Shown: positions 55,119 through 63,944 of the stretch, piece after piece | Position numbering within the stretch: the stretch's first letter is position 1 | How the letters are laid out: every line of letters begins with the position of its first letter | Assembly (NCBI GenBank): GCA_964247755.1 | Contig: CAXTVX010000001.1 | Location: forward strand, 372,001 to 436,000 | Direction of reading: 5' to 3' | DNA from: Lichenicola sp964247755 | GTDB taxonomy: Bacteria; Pseudomonadota; Alphaproteobacteria; Acetobacterales; Acetobacteraceae | Length of the DNA: 64,000 nucleotides | Program-made: the position numbers and the translations under genes | Notes under the pieces: generated by a model | What the model was told of the DNA's origin: nothing | Seen by the model: only the letters and a program-made list of their open reading frames with translations | Databases searched by the model: none

Positions 55119-55973
55119 TCAGCGGGCGTGGTTGAGCGTGAAGTCGGCCATCGCCGACCAGTCCTTGTCGCCCATCCCGGCATCCACGGCCTCCGCCATC
55201 CGTCCGCGCACGGCGCCGAGCATCGGCAGCGTCCGTCCGGCCGCCTCCGCGGCGATGGCGGCAAGCCCGAGATCCTTGAGCCCGAGACTGGCCTTGAAGC
55301 CAGGATCGTAGCTGTTCCCGGCGATATTGGCGCTGTAGGTCTCGTAGGAGCGGCCGGCGAACAGCGTGCCCAGGATCAGCTCGAAGAAGGCCTGGCGCGG
55401 CAGCCCGCTCGCCTCGGTCAGCACCGCCGCCTCGGCCAGCGCCTCGATGGCCATGGTGATCATCATGTTCGCCGCGATCTTGGCCGCGTTGGCCCGGGCT
55501 GGCACCTCGCCCATGTCCCACACCTTGCGGCCCAGCACCTCCAGCAGCGGCCGTGCCTGCTCGACCGCCGCCCGCTCGCCGGCCGCGAGGATGTTCAGCT
55601 GGCCCTCCTTGGCCACGTCCGGCCGGCCGAGCACCGGCGCGGACACATAGCCGATGCCGGCCTTGGCGTGCGCGGCGGCGAGCTCGGTCGCGAACCCGAC
55701 CGAGATCGTCGCCGTGACGACGTGCACCGGTCCCGGCCGCATCCGCTCCAGCACGCCGGCATCGAGCAGCACCTCCCGGATCGCCCCGTCATCCGACAGC
55801 ATGGTGACCACGATCCCGGCCTCGAACGCTTCCGCCGGCGACGCCACCATCCGCACCCCGTTGAGACCGGCATTGCCCCCGCGGTTCCAGGCCCGCACGG
55901 CATGCCCGGCCTTCAGGAGGTTGCCGGCCATGGCGCTGCCCATCGCGCCCAGTCCGATGAATCCGACGTCCAT
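55119..55973 (-). CDS. NAD(P)-dependent beta-hydroxyacid dehydrogenase (HIBADH family)
   Basis: A 284-residue oxidoreductase of the 3-hydroxyisobutyrate/6-phosphogluconate dehydrogenase superfamily. The NAD(P) motif is MDVGFIGLGAMGSAMAGNLL; the substrate signature (GIGYVSAPVLGRP) and the catalytic Lys region (ANAAKIAANMMITMAIEALA) follow. AWNRGG after strand 2 (Arg rather than acidic) suggests NADPH. It diverges from an AraC regulator at 56147, which may control it. Confidence 0.87.
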   Translation of the reverse strand: MDVGFIGLGAMGSAMAGNLLKAGHAVRAWNRGGNAGLNGVRMVASPAEAFEAGIVVTMLSDDGAIREVLLDAGVLERMRPGPVHVVTATISVGFATELAAAHAKAGIGYVSAPVLGRPDVAKEGQLNILAAGERAAVEQARPLLEVLGRKVWDMGEVPARANAAKIAANMMITMAIEALAEAAVLTEASGLPRQAFFELILGTLFAGRSYETYSANIAGNSYDPGFKASLGLKDLGLAAIAAEAAGRTLPMLGAVRGRMAEAVDAGMGDKDWSAMADFTLNHAR

Positions 55974-56146
55974 GAACCGTTCTCCCCAGGCAACCCACCC
56001 GTTGCCGCCGGCCGTGATGACCGGCGAGGCGGTGGGTGGTTTCGTCGGCAGCAAGTTCCCGAGCGGAAACGGCAAGAAAGGAGGGATCGATCGCGCCTTT
56101 GACGGCCGGAGGATGATTCCGGACACTGCGCGAGGAGGTGATGCCG

Positions 56147-57088
56147 ATGACTCCTGGTCGAACGTCCGGGTTCTCGCCGGCCAGCCTGCGCTGCAGCATG
56201 GCGCTCCCGTCGGAGGTGGTGGCCAGCAGCGTCGCGTGCGGCTGGACCGCGCTGCTCGTCGAGCGGCACCGGGTCGAGCCGAGCGGCGAGGTGTTCGAGA
56301 CCGCGCCGACCCCGGACCAGACGGTCGTCGTCATGACCAGGGGCGAGCAGGACCTCGTCTCGTTCAAGGCCGGCACCTGGCGGCAGGCCACCTACCGGGC
56401 CGGCACGGTCGGCATGACCCCGGGCGGCCACATCGACCGCCTGCGCCGGCGGTTGCGGAGTCGGTCGGCACCCTTCGAGAAGGTGAACCTTTACGTTCCG
56501 CAACAGGCGTTCCACGACGTGACGGAGCACTACCGGCGTGCCGGACAGCGGCCGCAGGCCCGGCCGATGACGGCGCTCGCGTTCCAGGACCCGGTCGTCG
56601 CGCAGGTGGCGGTCGCGCTGCTGCGCGGCATGGCCGACGGCCAGCCCGACCTTTATGCCGAGGCTGCGGTCCAGTGGCTCGCGACCCATCTCCTGTCGGC
56701 GCACGGCAGGACGATCACTGTCGGCGAGCACCGGCCGCCCGGGATCATCGCCGACAGGAGACTCGCGCGCGTGGTCGAGTACATGAGCGCGCACGCGACG
56801 GATCCGCTGACCCTGGAGGACCTCGCGACGGAAGCCGGCGTCAGCAAGTTCCACTTCACGCGCCTGTTCCGTGCATCCCTCGGAACGACTCCGCATGCGT
56901 ATCTGGTCGAGCTGCGTCTGGAGGCTGCGCGCAGCCTGCTGACGGGTACCGACCTCAGCATCTCGCAGGCTGCCTCGCGCTGCGGCTTCGGGAACGTCGC
57001 GCATTTCGGCAGCGTCTTTGCCAAGCGGTTCGGCCTGGCTCCGACGGCGTTCCGGAAGGAGGCGAGACACGGAGGGCTGCGGCGATGA
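56147..57088 (+). CDS. AraC-family transcriptional regulator
   Basis: A 313-residue regulator with an N-terminal cupin-like part (VVMTRGEQDLVSFKAGTWR) and a C-terminal pair of helix-turn-helices: LEDLATEAGVSKFHFTRLFR and ISQAASRCGFGNVAHFGSVF. ATG at 56147 has GAGGAGG 8 nt upstream; GTG 56138 and ATG 56141 have the site too close. Diverges from the HIBADH-type gene and converges on the lactonase cassette. Confidence 0.87.
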   Translation: MTPGRTSGFSPASLRCSMALPSEVVASSVACGWTALLVERHRVEPSGEVFETAPTPDQTVVVMTRGEQDLVSFKAGTWRQATYRAGTVGMTPGGHIDRLRRRLRSRSAPFEKVNLYVPQQAFHDVTEHYRRAGQRPQARPMTALAFQDPVVAQVAVALLRGMADGQPDLYAEAAVQWLATHLLSAHGRTITVGEHRPPGIIADRRLARVVEYMSAHATDPLTLEDLATEAGVSKFHFTRLFRASLGTTPHAYLVELRLEAARSLLTGTDLSISQAASRCGFGNVAHFGSVFAKRFGLAPTAFRKEARHGGLRR

Positions 57089-57176
57089 TCGCGGTCGACC
57101 TGCAGGCGGCGTCGTGCGTGCCCGTGGCAGGAACACGTCGCGGCTACACGTGTCGGCTCCGAGGCGTCGGCGCGGG

Positions 57177-57968
57177 TCAGTCCCGGTAGTGCACGGCCCA
57201 GGGCAGGACCGCTTCGGCAACGGCGTCGGGCTGCTCGACGAACAGCGCGTGCGATGCGTCCTCGACGATGACGCGGCTCACCCGGCTGCCGAGCTGCGTG
57301 CGCAGCTCGTCCCAGTACGGCTTCGGGATGAACGGGTCGTGCTCTGCAACGATCTGGAGCAGCGGCACGTCACCGCAGGCCCAGAACTCCGACAGCCCGC
57401 TCGCCTCCGCCGCCTCGTGCTGCATACGCAGCGTGTCGGGATACCAGCCGTCGAGCCAGATGCCGGGATCGTGGCCCGGGGCGAAGAACGCCGTGCGCAG
57501 CGCCGCGAGCCGGTCGGCCCTCGGCGCGGACGGGTCGCCGGCGACGAACGGGGTCCTGCCGATCTCCTTCGGCACCGTCGAGGCCTGGGCGGCGGCGAGC
57601 ACCACTGCCTTGACCAGCTCCGGATGCAGCGTCGTCACCACGCGCGCCAGGATGTTGCCGAAGGCGTGGCCGAGCAGGACCGCGGGACCGTCCGCAAGGT
57701 GGCGGAGGCAGATGGCCACGTCGTTCGCCAGGTCGGGCAGGGTGAGGCCGGTCATCGGCCCGGTCGAGCCGGCGACGCCGCGCGGCTGGGGGCGCAGCAC
57801 CGTCCAGCCGGCCGCGACGAGGCGCGCGGCGATGTCGTCGAAGTCGGCGCCGCCGTCCCGGCCATACGAGGGCAGGATCAGGAAGGGCGGGCCGTCGCCG
57901 TCGACGAAGCACTCGATCGCGACGCCGCCCTCGCGGACGAACACGCTGTTGCGGTTCCGGTCGGTCAC
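57177..57968 (-). CDS. Alpha/beta-hydrolase-fold protein with Ala at the nucleophile
   Basis: A 263-residue protein with a complete alpha/beta fold: PPFLILPSYGRDGGADFDDI, then LRPQPRGVAGSTGPM, acid VAEHDPFIPKPYW and catalytic His in VEDASHALFVEQPD. The elbow reads LLGHAFGNILARVV: Ala occupies the nucleophile position, so ordinary serine hydrolysis is not expected. It may be a binding protein, a lyase-like enzyme or cofactor-free oxygenase. GTG start overlaps the lactonase stop (GTGA). Last gene of the cassette. Confidence 0.8.
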   Translation of the reverse strand: MTDRNRNSVFVREGGVAIECFVDGDGPPFLILPSYGRDGGADFDDIAARLVAAGWTVLRPQPRGVAGSTGPMTGLTLPDLANDVAICLRHLADGPAVLLGHAFGNILARVVTTLHPELVKAVVLAAAQASTVPKEIGRTPFVAGDPSAPRADRLAALRTAFFAPGHDPGIWLDGWYPDTLRMQHEAAEASGLSEFWACGDVPLLQIVAEHDPFIPKPYWDELRTQLGSRVSRVIVEDASHALFVEQPDAVAEAVLPWAVHYRD

Positions 57969-58942
57969 GGCCCCTGGAACTCCACCCGCAGGATCTTTGC
58001 CGGACGGGCGATCCCGTCGGGCGGCGGCGACGCGGTGCCGCCATCGGTGGTGAAGAACGCCACCCGGCCATATTCCCCGGTGCCCCGTCCCCACGCGGCA
58101 CTCGACGGGCCGATCAGCTCCTCGGTGAACGGGTCGCCGGCGACGCTCTGGGTGAAGCCGCTGTTCTCGCCGAGGTTCATCGACACCTGGTCGATGGTGT
58201 TCTGCCGGTGGGTGGTCAGATAAAGGACGCTCCGGTCCTCGTCGATGCAGAAGTCGTCGCCCATCCGGCCGGCGACCACCAGCTCGGGAGCACCTGCGGG
58301 CTCGAAGGTGGCGGGATCGACCGGCACGCGCATGAACAGCTTTTTCGCCGTCGCGGTGTAGTACAGGTGGCCGGTCCGTGCGGCGTAGCGCACGCCGTTC
58401 ACCCCGGGCTGCTCTGGCTTCTGCGTGCCGGGGTAGTAGCCCATGCTCTCGTGCTGCAGCCAGACGCGGGCGGTAGGCGTGCCGCCGTCCGCAGGAAGGT
58501 CGACGCGCCAGATCAGGCCGGCGAAGCAGTCGGCGACCAGCATCACGCCCGGCGCGATCAGGCAGCTCCCGTTCAGGCCGCGCGCCGTGTCGGGAAACCG
58601 GAACACCATTTCGGGACGAACCGGCGAGCCCGGCACCCAGCCGCGCAGGTCCAGGCGGTGCAGGTAGCACTCGTGCGTGGTGTAAAGGTTGGTGGTGGAC
58701 AGGAGGAAGACGTCGGGCTCGATCTCCACCAGGCCCGTGGTCGGCTCCGCGAAGCCGTGCACGCGCGACGGCTCCACGGGCACGGTTCCGCGTATGGGCG
58801 GGACGTACCAGAGCTCCTTGTGGTTCATGGAGGTGACGAGCAGGGAGTTGTCCTCCCGCGCGACCAGGTTCTCGAGGAAGTGCTTGGGTGGGAAGCTGGC
58901 GACGATGGCGAGCTTCGCCTGTGGCGCGGTGTTGTGCGACAT
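57965..58942 (-). CDS. SMP-30/gluconolactonase-like six-bladed propeller protein
   Basis: A 325-residue beta-propeller protein. It begins QAKLAIVASFPPKHFLENLV and VAREDNSLLVTSMNHKELWY, with ARGLNGSCLIAPGVMLVADC and GVNGVRYAARTGHLYYTAT as the metal-ligand blades (Asn/Asp) of SMP-30/LRE lactonases. No signal peptide. Predicted to open a lactone, metal-dependent. Coupled to the downstream hydrolase-fold gene by GTGA. Confidence 0.8.
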   Translation of the reverse strand: MSHNTAPQAKLAIVASFPPKHFLENLVAREDNSLLVTSMNHKELWYVPPIRGTVPVEPSRVHGFAEPTTGLVEIEPDVFLLSTTNLYTTHECYLHRLDLRGWVPGSPVRPEMVFRFPDTARGLNGSCLIAPGVMLVADCFAGLIWRVDLPADGGTPTARVWLQHESMGYYPGTQKPEQPGVNGVRYAARTGHLYYTATAKKLFMRVPVDPATFEPAGAPELVVAGRMGDDFCIDEDRSVLYLTTHRQNTIDQVSMNLGENSGFTQSVAGDPFTEELIGPSSAAWGRGTGEYGRVAFFTTDGGTASPPPDGIARPAKILRVEFQGP

Positions 58943-58987
58943 GGGGTTCCTCCGCAGGGCCTGGCAATAAAGGTTGGGGACGACCGG

Positions 58988-59581
58988 TCAGGCGGGTGCC
59001 GGGATCTCGAAGCCGTTCAGGAGGGCGCAGACGATGTGGTAGATGCCGGCAAGAAAGGCGATGTCGACCAGCCCCTGCGTCCCGAACGCCCTCTCGGCTT
59101 CGGCATACAGCGACGCGTCCACGCGGTGTTCGGTCGAAAGCTGCCGGACGTAGCGCTGCGCGAGCTTCTCCTTCTCGTCGAGGTCCTCCGGCAGCCCTCC
59201 GGCGGCAAGCGTCCGGATCGCCTCGTCCGACAGGCCGGCCTTACGGGCGACGGCCGCATGCGCGTAGAGCTCGTACTCCGACCGCCACGCAGCGCCGACG
59301 ACAAGGATCACCACCTGGCGGACGCGCTGGTCGAGGGTGGTGTGCGCCTGCTCGGCGTCCTGGAGCGACAGGAAGGCCTGGGCGATGCCGGGGCTGAGCA
59401 GCACCGGGTTGAACGGCCCGACCAGCCGGCCGTCGTCGGTCCTGCTGCGGAAGCCGGCGTCGTCGGCCCACGGCACCATGGTCCGGTTGATGCGGTGGTA
59501 GACCTCGCTCTGCGCGTCGGACAGCGTCGCGGGATCGAGCAGCGGCAGGCGGCCGCCGAGGGTGTCGGTTTGGGCGGGCAT
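58988..59581 (-). CDS. Carboxymuconolactone decarboxylase-family protein (second copy)
   Basis: A 197-residue helical CMD/AhpD-fold protein. Core segments are DQRVRQVVILVVGAAWRSEY, ELYAHAAVARKAGLSDEAI and YVRQLSTEHRVD. The redox CxxC of AhpD is absent, which fits a decarboxylase- or isomerase-like role, not peroxidase. Fourteenth-residue region LPLLDPATLSDAQSEVYHRI is typical of the family in catabolic clusters. It follows the other CMD gene by 29 bp. Confidence 0.84.
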   Translation of the reverse strand: MPAQTDTLGGRLPLLDPATLSDAQSEVYHRINRTMVPWADDAGFRSRTDDGRLVGPFNPVLLSPGIAQAFLSLQDAEQAHTTLDQRVRQVVILVVGAAWRSEYELYAHAAVARKAGLSDEAIRTLAAGGLPEDLDEKEKLAQRYVRQLSTEHRVDASLYAEAERAFGTQGLVDIAFLAGIYHIVCALLNGFEIPAPA

Positions 59582-59610
59582 GGCGGGGGTCTCCTGGTTC
59601 GCCGGACAGG

Positions 59611-60180
59611 CTATTGGTCGAGGCCGGTGGCGTTCGCCGGCACGTCGTAGGCCGCCAGGGTGAGCGACACGCCGGTGAACCAGCCGAGCAGCATGGTCAC
59701 GTCGACGATCCCGGCATCCCCCAGCAGGGTCCTTGCCCGCCGGAACAGGCCGTTCGGCACCACGCGCGGGGCGACCAGGGCGGAGGCCAGCTCGTACACC
59801 ACCTGCTGCCGGGGATCGTCGAACGCGGTCGGCAGCCCGGCGATGATGGCCTCGACCTTCTCTGCCGGCAGGCCGCCGGCCTTCTCGGCAATCATCTCGT
59901 GCTCGTAGTTCGAGTACGCGGCCAGCCAGCGGCCGTTGACCAGGTTGGTGGCGATCTCGATCTCCGCCTTGGTCAGCGTCGACCGGGTTTGGTAGTAGGC
60001 GCCGATCGGGACGACCGTCTTCGACAGCGCCGGGTTGGCCAGCCAGATCTTGTGCGGGCCCGGCACCTGCCCACGCAGCTGGATGGTGAAGTCGTAGGCG
60101 TCCCGCATGGCGGGGGGCATGTCGGCGACGGGGGTCTCGTCGAACCGGCCGAACGTTCCGAAATCGTGCTGCCCGGACAT
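59611..60180 (-). CDS. Carboxymuconolactone decarboxylase-family protein (first copy)
   Basis: A 189-residue CMD-fold protein, about as long as the next gene's product but clearly diverged. It has MPPAMRDAYDFTIQLRGQVP, KIWLANPALSKTVVPIGAYY, the AEIEIATNLVNGRWLAAYSN segment and YEHEMIAEKAGGLPAEKVEA. No CxxC. It is the first structural gene after the AraC regulator, with a terminator-like hairpin between, so it probably has its own AraC-controlled promoter at about 60190-60270. Confidence 0.84.
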   Translation of the reverse strand: MSGQHDFGTFGRFDETPVADMPPAMRDAYDFTIQLRGQVPGPHKIWLANPALSKTVVPIGAYYQTRSTLTKAEIEIATNLVNGRWLAAYSNYEHEMIAEKAGGLPAEKVEAIIAGLPTAFDDPRQQVVYELASALVAPRVVPNGLFRRARTLLGDAGIVDVTMLLGWFTGVSLTLAAYDVPANATGLDQ

Positions 60181-60272
60181 GATGATGTCGTCTCCTCCAA
60201 CCAGGGATGGGTGTGGACCGGGCGGCCGCGGCCGTCTTTCGCGTTCCGACCGCCATTGTCGGTTTCCGATCG

Positions 60273-60292
60273 CCGCCCGAGGTTCCGGGCGG
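60273..60292 (-). terminator. Hairpin after the AraC gene, before the CMD cassette
   Basis: CCGCCCG-AGGTTC-CGGGCGG is a perfect 7-bp stem with a 6-nt loop, 17 nt past the AraC stop. It would separate the regulator transcript from the cassette, although no U-run is present. Confidence 0.45.
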
Positions 60293-60309
60293 TCATGTCG
60301 AGCGGTGGC

Positions 60310-61227
60310 TCAGGCCCGGCGTGCGATGCGCCACGCGCGGGGGCTCAGCCCGGTCGCCTTGCGGAAGGTGGTCGCGAAATGGCTCGGCTGCTCGAAGCCG
60401 CATCGCATGCCGATCTCCGTCACCGGCAGGTCGGTGTTATCCAGCAGGTCGCGCGCCGTCTCGATGCGGATACGAACCAGGTAGCGATGCGGCGGCTCGC
60501 CGGTCGCTGCCCGGAACGCACAGGCGAAGCGGGACGGGCTCAGGTCGCCGACCGCTGCGAGCCGGACGAGCGGCAGCGCCTCGTCCAGATGCGCCCGCAT
60601 GTGCTCGACCACGCGGCGCAGGCGCACGCCGGAGATGCCGGCCACCTGGTCCGGCGTTCCTGGCGACAGGCTGGAATGACGGCGCAGCAGGTGCACGGCC
60701 AGGGCGCGGACCAGGGTGTCCGTCATCAGCCGCGTGGCCGGCGCAGGCGCCTCGGCCTCGGCCAGCAGCAGCCGCACCAGCCGGTCGGCGGTCTCGTCGG
60801 ACGTGGCGAGCCGCGCTTCGAGCACCGCGAAAGCCGGGTCGCGGTCGAACATCTCCTCGGCCACGCTGCGCAGCAGGCCGGGGGCCAGGTGCAGCAGGAC
60901 CACGTCGGGCCTGCCTTTAAGGACGCGGCGCACCGGCTGCCCGGCCGGTGTGAGGCTGATCTGCCCGGGCCCGGTCCAGCGGCGTTCCAGATGGCCGGCA
61001 GCCTGGCCCTCCTCGACCAGGACAGGTCCGAGGAGGTGGCCGACCAGGAGATGGTCGCGCATCCCGGGCAGGTCGATCGGGCCAGGCGGATGGCGGTAGC
61101 GCTGGAGGACGACATCGTCCCACCCTTCGGGCGGGCTGGACAGCAGCGGACGGCTTGGCAGCGCCCCCGGGAAGCACTCCGGCGTCAGGAGCTGCGCCTT
61201 CTCCGCCGGATCACCGGAGGCTGCCAT
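60310..61227 (-). CDS. AraC-family regulator of the CMD/lactonase cassette
   Basis: A 305-residue regulator with a C-terminal pair of helix-turn-helices (LVRLAAVGDLSPSRFACAFR and VTEIGMRCGFEQPSHFATTF) and an N-terminal effector region with VVLQRYRHPPGPIDLPGM and LERRWTGPGQISLTPAGQPV. Same strand as the two CMD genes, the lactonase and the hydrolase-fold gene. It likely activates that cassette in response to an aromatic or lactone intermediate. Confidence 0.87.
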   Translation of the reverse strand: MAASGDPAEKAQLLTPECFPGALPSRPLLSSPPEGWDDVVLQRYRHPPGPIDLPGMRDHLLVGHLLGPVLVEEGQAAGHLERRWTGPGQISLTPAGQPVRRVLKGRPDVVLLHLAPGLLRSVAEEMFDRDPAFAVLEARLATSDETADRLVRLLLAEAEAPAPATRLMTDTLVRALAVHLLRRHSSLSPGTPDQVAGISGVRLRRVVEHMRAHLDEALPLVRLAAVGDLSPSRFACAFRAATGEPPHRYLVRIRIETARDLLDNTDLPVTEIGMRCGFEQPSHFATTFRKATGLSPRAWRIARRA

Positions 61228-61383
61228 GACCGCGGCTCCGCATGACGCGCCCGTCCCGATGACGGATCGGCACGGGCTCGCGCCGGTGCCGACCCTCCGG
61301 GCAGGGCGGACGTCGTTACGGCAGCGTCTACGACGTGGGCCGGCACGAGTTGCACCGGCAGCCGCGGGCGGTGCCGAGCGGGC

Positions 61384-62520
61384 TCAGGGCTTGGTGTCGG
61401 CCTTGACCGCGCCGCGGGTGCCGATCGGCTTGTCCGGGCCGACGGTGGAGTCGCGCTCCGTCTGCTGTTCCAGCTCGGCGTTCAGCTCGGCGCCCATCAG
61501 GATCACGATGGAGGAGATCCAGATCCAGGTCATGAAGCCGACCACAGCGCCGAGCGAGCCGTAGGTCTTGTTGTAGCTGCCGAAATGGCTGACGTAGAAC
61601 GAGAAGCCGGCCGACACGAGCACCCAGCCGACCGCAGCCGCGGCAGCGCCCCAGCTGATCCACTGCCAGCGCGCGGTGTTGCGGCTCGGGCCATAGCGGT
61701 AGATCAGCCCGAGCGCGCCGGCCAGCACGACCAGCATGACCGGCCAGCGGCCGAGGTCGAGAAGCGTGTCGGCGAGGCTGTCGAGCCCGACGAAGGCGAA
61801 CAGGATCGGCAGGGCGACCACCGCGAACAGCGCCAGGATCAGGAAGGCGATGGCGCCGAGGGTGAAGCACAGCGAGATCAGGGTCAGGCGGACGAAGGAG
61901 CGCTTCTCGTGCTCGTGGTAGACCACGTTCATCGCGTCGAACAGCGACTTCATCCCGGCGTTCGCGCTCCACAGCGAGGTGAGCAGCCCGACCACGACGC
62001 CGAAGCCGAGCGCCTTGGAGCCGCTGGAGGTCAGGGCGGCAACCTGCGCCTTGATGATGTCGATGCCGCCGCCCGGCACCAGCCCGTTCAGGCCGGCGAG
62101 CTGCGCGCTCAGGTGGGACGGGTCGGCGAACAGGCCGTAGATCGAGATCAGGCTGGCGATCGCGGGGAACAGCGCCAGCAGGCCGTAGAAGGTGATGCTG
62201 GCCGCCTCGGCCATGATCCGGTCCTCGTTGAAGCCGGCGCCGGCACGCTTGGCGACCGCCCACCAGCCCTTGGCCGGGATCTGGTGCGGCGCCTCGGCGT
62301 CGGCACCGGCCCGTTCGATATGCGGATCGTCGGTCGTCTCGGCTTCGGAGCGTTCCGGATCGGATCCCGGCGGCGTCGGCTCCGGCTGCCTCGGGCGACG
62401 CGGCGGGCCCGCCGCCGGTGCCGGCTGTCGTTGCGGCAGGCCGGCCGGCCGGGGCAGCAGCAGGCCGATGGCCGCGAGGCCCATCAGCAGGACCAGGTTG
62501 GGTCGGCCGGCTCTGTGCAT
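61384..62520 (-). CDS. YihY/virulence factor BrkB family membrane protein
   Basis: A 378-residue protein. The first ~90 residues are a signal-anchor-like helix plus a Pro/Arg/Glu-rich linker; the BrkB domain then has FNEDRIMAEAASITFYGLLA, LFPAIASLISIYGLFADPSH, the SLWSANAGMKSLFDAMNVVY signature and six transmembrane helices, ending IVILMGAELNAELEQQTERD. Once named RNase BN by mistake; now thought to affect envelope or transport. It is 68 bp after the M48 protease gene on the same strand. Confidence 0.88.
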   Translation of the reverse strand: MHRAGRPNLVLLMGLAAIGLLLPRPAGLPQRQPAPAAGPPRRPRQPEPTPPGSDPERSEAETTDDPHIERAGADAEAPHQIPAKGWWAVAKRAGAGFNEDRIMAEAASITFYGLLALFPAIASLISIYGLFADPSHLSAQLAGLNGLVPGGGIDIIKAQVAALTSSGSKALGFGVVVGLLTSLWSANAGMKSLFDAMNVVYHEHEKRSFVRLTLISLCFTLGAIAFLILALFAVVALPILFAFVGLDSLADTLLDLGRWPVMLVVLAGALGLIYRYGPSRNTARWQWISWGAAAAAVGWVLVSAGFSFYVSHFGSYNKTYGSLGAVVGFMTWIWISSIVILMGAELNAELEQQTERDSTVGPDKPIGTRGAVKADTKP

Positions 62521-62588
62521 GCGTCGCGGGTCCTCGTGGTTGGCTGTGCGCCAGACGCTCGGCGGCACGGGTGGTTGCGCCGCGTCGG

Positions 62589-63824
62589 TCAGGCGGGATC
62601 GAGCAGCCGGGCCACGCGCAGCGGCACCGGCGGGTGGCTGTCGTGCACCAGCGAGAACCAGGGGTCCGGCGTCAGGGTGGCGGCGTTGTCGCGGGCCAGC
62701 CGCGTCAGGGCCGAGACCATCGGCGGTGCTCCCACCATGCGCCTGGCGAAGGCGTCCGCCTGGAACTCGTGCCGGCGCGACAGGGCGTTGCCGGCCAGGC
62801 CCAGCAGCGGCGACACCGCACCCGCCAGCAGCATCGCCAGGACCAGGCTCAGCACCGGGTCGGGATGGCGGATGCCGAAGCCCGGCAGCAGCCAGGGCTG
62901 ACGCGCGAGCCAGCCGATCGCGGCGAGCAGGCCGAACAGGAAGGCGACGCCGCGCAGCAGGCCGGTCAGGGTGTGGCGGTGGTGGAAGTGGCCGAGCTCG
63001 TGCGCGACCACCGCCTGGATCTCGTCGGGGGTGTGGGCGTCGAGCAGGGTATCGAACAGGACGATGCGCTTGGTCGGGCCCCAGCCGATGAAGTAGGCAT
63101 TGCCGCGGCTGGAGCGGCGCGACGCGTCCATCTCGAACAGGCCGCCGGAGCGGAACCCGGCGCGGGCCAGCAGCGCCTCGACCGGGCCGGCCATCTCGGG
63201 GCGGAGCGGCGTGAAGCGGTTGAACAGCGGGGCGACCAGGCGGACGTGGATCGTCGGCGCCAGCAGCATCGCCAGCGTCAGCGCGGCCCACGCCCACAGC
63301 CACCACGGTCCGTGCAGCGCCCGCATCGCCCACAGGATGCCGGCCAGGATCGGGCCGCCGACCACCGCCGTCAGCAGCCCGGCCAGGGCGGTGTCGCGCA
63401 GGAACAGGCCGGGGCTGCGCCGGTTGAAGCCGTGCCGCCCTTCCAGCACCAGGCTGCGCCAGGCGGCGAGCGGCAGACCCAGCAGGCTGGCGGCGAGCCA
63501 CAGCACCCCCGCGATCAGGAGGCTGCGGACGATCGACGGGCCGATCCGGGCGGAAACGAGGCCTGACACGAGGTCGAGGCCCCAGACCAGGGCGACGATG
63601 CCGGCGAGGAGGTCGAGCACGGCGGACACCGCGCCGAAGCGCAGGCGGTCGAGCCCGTAGGCGACCGCCTTGCGATGGTCGTCCGGCGACACGGCCGCGA
63701 CGAAGGCGACCGGCACCACCGCGGCGCCGTTGCGGATCGCCTGCGCCTGCCGCCGGTCGAGCAGCAGCCCGACGCCGGTACGCACGACCGACCAGGCGAT
63801 CACGGCGGCGAGCAGGACCGGCAT
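62589..63824 (-). CDS. M48-family Ste24/CAAX-type membrane metalloprotease
   Basis: A 411-residue zinc protease with about seven hydrophobic segments. The zinc site is AVVAHELGHFHHRHTLTG (HExxH), and the third ligand is in SRRHEFQADAFARRMVG (Glu). Segments RGNAYFIGWGPTKRIVLFDT and APLFNRFTPLRPE are typical of Ste24. ATG at 63824 (MPVLLAAVIAWSVVRTGVGL) is chosen; the in-frame start at 63917 adds a Pro/Arg-rich leader. In relatives it controls membrane-protein quality. Next downstream is the YihY gene. Confidence 0.9.
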   Translation of the reverse strand: MPVLLAAVIAWSVVRTGVGLLLDRRQAQAIRNGAAVVPVAFVAAVSPDDHRKAVAYGLDRLRFGAVSAVLDLLAGIVALVWGLDLVSGLVSARIGPSIVRSLLIAGVLWLAASLLGLPLAAWRSLVLEGRHGFNRRSPGLFLRDTALAGLLTAVVGGPILAGILWAMRALHGPWWLWAWAALTLAMLLAPTIHVRLVAPLFNRFTPLRPEMAGPVEALLARAGFRSGGLFEMDASRRSSRGNAYFIGWGPTKRIVLFDTLLDAHTPDEIQAVVAHELGHFHHRHTLTGLLRGVAFLFGLLAAIGWLARQPWLLPGFGIRHPDPVLSLVLAMLLAGAVSPLLGLAGNALSRRHEFQADAFARRMVGAPPMVSALTRLARDNAATLTPDPWFSLVHDSHPPVPLRVARLLDPA

Positions 63825-63944
63825 CGTCAGCGGCCCCGACCGGGACAGGGTGGGCGCGGGTGGCGGGCGGACACGAGGCGGCGCATTCCGGGCTCCGGTG
63901 CAGCAGGAGGACAGCACCGAGATGGGGTTCGAGAGGGCCCCGGT

